From: Gammaproteobacteria bacterium
GTDB lineage: Bacteria > Pseudomonadota > Gammaproteobacteria > HK1
DNA: 5,954 nucleotides
Assembly: GCA_020444775.1 (NCBI GenBank)
Contig: JAGRHX010000672.1
Coordinates: forward strand, 1,099 to 7,052
Reading direction: 5' to 3'
In this document: positions 4,873 to 5,954 of the stretch, in pieces
Layout of the letters: each line of letters begins with the position of its first letter
Position numbering within the stretch: position 1 is the stretch's first letter
Made by a program: the position numbers and the translations under genes
Notes under the pieces: model-generated
Databases searched by the model: none
Told to the model about the DNA's origin: nothing
The model's input: the letters and a program-made list of their open reading frames with translations, nothing else

Positions 4873-5913
4873 TCAGGGCTTGCGCGCAGTGACCAGACCG
4901 AGGCGCCCGGACAGGAACCATTGGTAGTGGCCGTCCACGAAGCCGGCCTCGTGCAGATAGGTCACGTATTCCGGACCGCTGGGCACATGTCCGGTGAAGT
5001 GACCGCCGCGAATCGCCTGCAGGTGATAGTAGGCGGCGTCCAGCGGTCCGTCTCGATCGTCGTTGAGCATGTAACCGAGCACCAGCACCGTCCCGCCGCT
5101 CGGCAGCGCCTGCCAGGCGTAGCCGAGCGCCTTCGTGACGTCCGGCTTCAGATACCAGTGCAGGGGCGTTATGAAGGAGATCAGATCGCAGTCATCCGGA
5201 TAGTCCTGCTGGCGCAGGAAATCACCCGGCTGCGCGTCGATACGATCCTGGAGCTTGTGACTGGCGATGAACTCGCGCGTCACCGGTATGACGTTGCGGT
5301 GGTCCTTGACCTGCACCCGCAGACCCGGGTGTCGCTCGCAGGCCGCGATTGCGTAACAGCCGGAGCCGCCGGCGAAGTCCAGCCATTTGTGGAAACGACT
5401 GAAGTCGAAACGCTTGGCCAGGCGGTGCGCGAGTGCAATCGATGAGTTGTAGCCGGCCTGCGTGAACTCGCGGGCACGCTGTGGATCCTCGAGGTCACCT
5501 TCGTAGAGCTTCGAGGGCGGTGGTGCGTCGCTGGCCTGCGCGAGGTTGTCGGGGAAGTGGCTCCACTCGTCATATTCCGCGCCGATGGTGAAACGCAGGT
5601 AGTCACCGAAGAAGGTGCGGCTATCGCGTACCAGGTAGCGATTGACGTCGTCGAAGTTCTCGAAGCGTCCGTCCACGCTACGCACCAGGTGCATCGCACG
5701 GCAGATCACCAGCAGCCGGTCGGCCGCCTCCAGCGGGATCCCACAGCGTGCCGCGACCTCCTGCACGCTGCCGGCGCCGGCCGCGAGCGCGCTGAACAGG
5801 TCGACCTGCAGGGCCGCAGCGAGTGCCTGGCTCTTCTTGAAGGAGAAGGCCAGCTCGTTGAGGCGTTCGGTATCCTGTCCGATCGTCGGGTCGCTGGTTG
5901 CGGTCTGGCTCAT
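4873..5913 (-). CDS. SAM-dependent O-methyltransferase, acetylserotonin/caffeate OMT-like
   Basis: This enzyme is expected to move a methyl group from S-adenosylmethionine, usually to a hydroxyl of a small, often aromatic, molecule. At 346 aa it has the two-part layout of the Methyltransf_2 family. The N-terminal winged-helix/dimerisation domain (about 18-95) carries FKKSQALAAALQVDLFSAL and an EVAARCGIPLEAADRLL helix. The C-terminal Rossmann domain carries SAM motif I LDFAGGSGCYAIA (178-190), an acidic Asp204 after the second strand, GDF (230-232), and a TPLHWYLKPD stretch (249-258) whose His252 probably matches the catalytic His. The last segment GHVPSGPEYVTYLHEAGF (308-325) is typical. Two motifs are off consensus: the usual DLP after strand 2 is DHR, and the usual LHDW is LHWY. 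The start at 5913 has GAGGTG 7 bases upstream. It converges on the CoA-transferase and has its own transcription direction, so shared pathway membership is unproven. A role in a secondary metabolite, quinone or pigment pathway is possible; the substrate cannot be told. Confidence 0.92.
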   Translation of the reverse strand: MSQTATSDPTIGQDTERLNELAFSFKKSQALAAALQVDLFSALAAGAGSVQEVAARCGIPLEAADRLLVICRAMHLVRSVDGRFENFDDVNRYLVRDSRTFFGDYLRFTIGAEYDEWSHFPDNLAQASDAPPPSKLYEGDLEDPQRAREFTQAGYNSSIALAHRLAKRFDFSRFHKWLDFAGGSGCYAIAACERHPGLRVQVKDHRNVIPVTREFIASHKLQDRIDAQPGDFLRQQDYPDDCDLISFITPLHWYLKPDVTKALGYAWQALPSGGTVLVLGYMLNDDRDGPLDAAYYHLQAIRGGHFTGHVPSGPEYVTYLHEAGFVDGHYQWFLSGRLGLVTARKP

Positions 5914-5920
5914 GCGTATT

Positions 5921-5926
5921 CACCTC
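5921..5926 (-). promoter_or_regulatory. Ribosome binding site for the O-methyltransferase
   Basis: Read on the - strand, GAGGTG stands 7 bases before the ATG at 5913 (AGGTGA with 6 bases). This is a strong match and supports that start. The remaining bases to the window edge are too few to judge a promoter. Confidence 0.75.
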
Positions 5927-5954
5927 GTCGTCTGCGCGGTCATTCCAGATCCAG

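Noticed and set aside
4921..5445. 174-codon open frame on the + strand opposite the methyltransferase
   Set aside because: It is a shadow of the methyltransferase gene with no family resemblance and no good ribosome binding site.
5940..5954. Possible last codons (LDLE, stop) of another - strand gene upstream of the methyltransferase
   Set aside because: Only five codons are visible, and other frames are equally open to the edge, so it cannot be supported.

Overview
The window holds five protein-coding genes from a GC-rich bacterial genome (clearly above 60% G+C by eye, with strong third-position G/C bias). The enzyme families and Shine-Dalgarno-type starts point to a proteobacterium or a similar GC-rich bacterium. 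No ribosomal or other lineage marker is present, so the organism cannot be named from sequence alone. No tRNA, rRNA, CRISPR array, transposase or phage gene is visible.

Layout. On the + strand: (1) the C-terminal two thirds of an AMP-forming acyl-CoA synthetase, entering from the left edge inside its ATP-binding loop (1-1077). (2) A 238-bp non-coding leader with several short inverted and direct repeats (1078-1315). (3) A 471-residue soluble protein of a conserved family with no function I can assign (1316-2731). (4) A 108-bp gap ending in a perfect 8+8-bp palindrome next to a ribosome binding site. (5) A crotonase-fold enoyl-CoA hydratase/isomerase starting at GTG 2840. (6) A family III (CaiB/BaiF) CoA-transferase that overlaps the crotonase stop by ATGA. 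On the - strand, converging on the CoA-transferase with 27 bp between stop codons, lies an SAM-dependent O-methyltransferase of the acetylserotonin/caffeate OMT type (4873-5913).

Working together. The + strand genes read as an acyl-CoA module: a ligase can make the CoA thioester using ATP, a CoA-transferase can pass CoA from product to new substrate, and a crotonase acts on the thioester. This is the same enzyme trio as CaiC/CaiB/CaiD of carnitine metabolism, though the substrate here is unknown. The crotonase lacks the first of the two hydratase glutamates (Ala117 in its place) but keeps the second (Glu137), so it is more likely an isomerase or other crotonase reaction than a standard hydratase. 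The methyltransferase is transcribed separately and its link to the module is not shown.

The main points for follow-up are the uncharacterised 471-residue protein inside the acyl-CoA module, the changed crotonase active site, and the palindrome just before the crotonase/CoA-transferase pair, which may be an operator or an RNA hairpin controlling those two genes.
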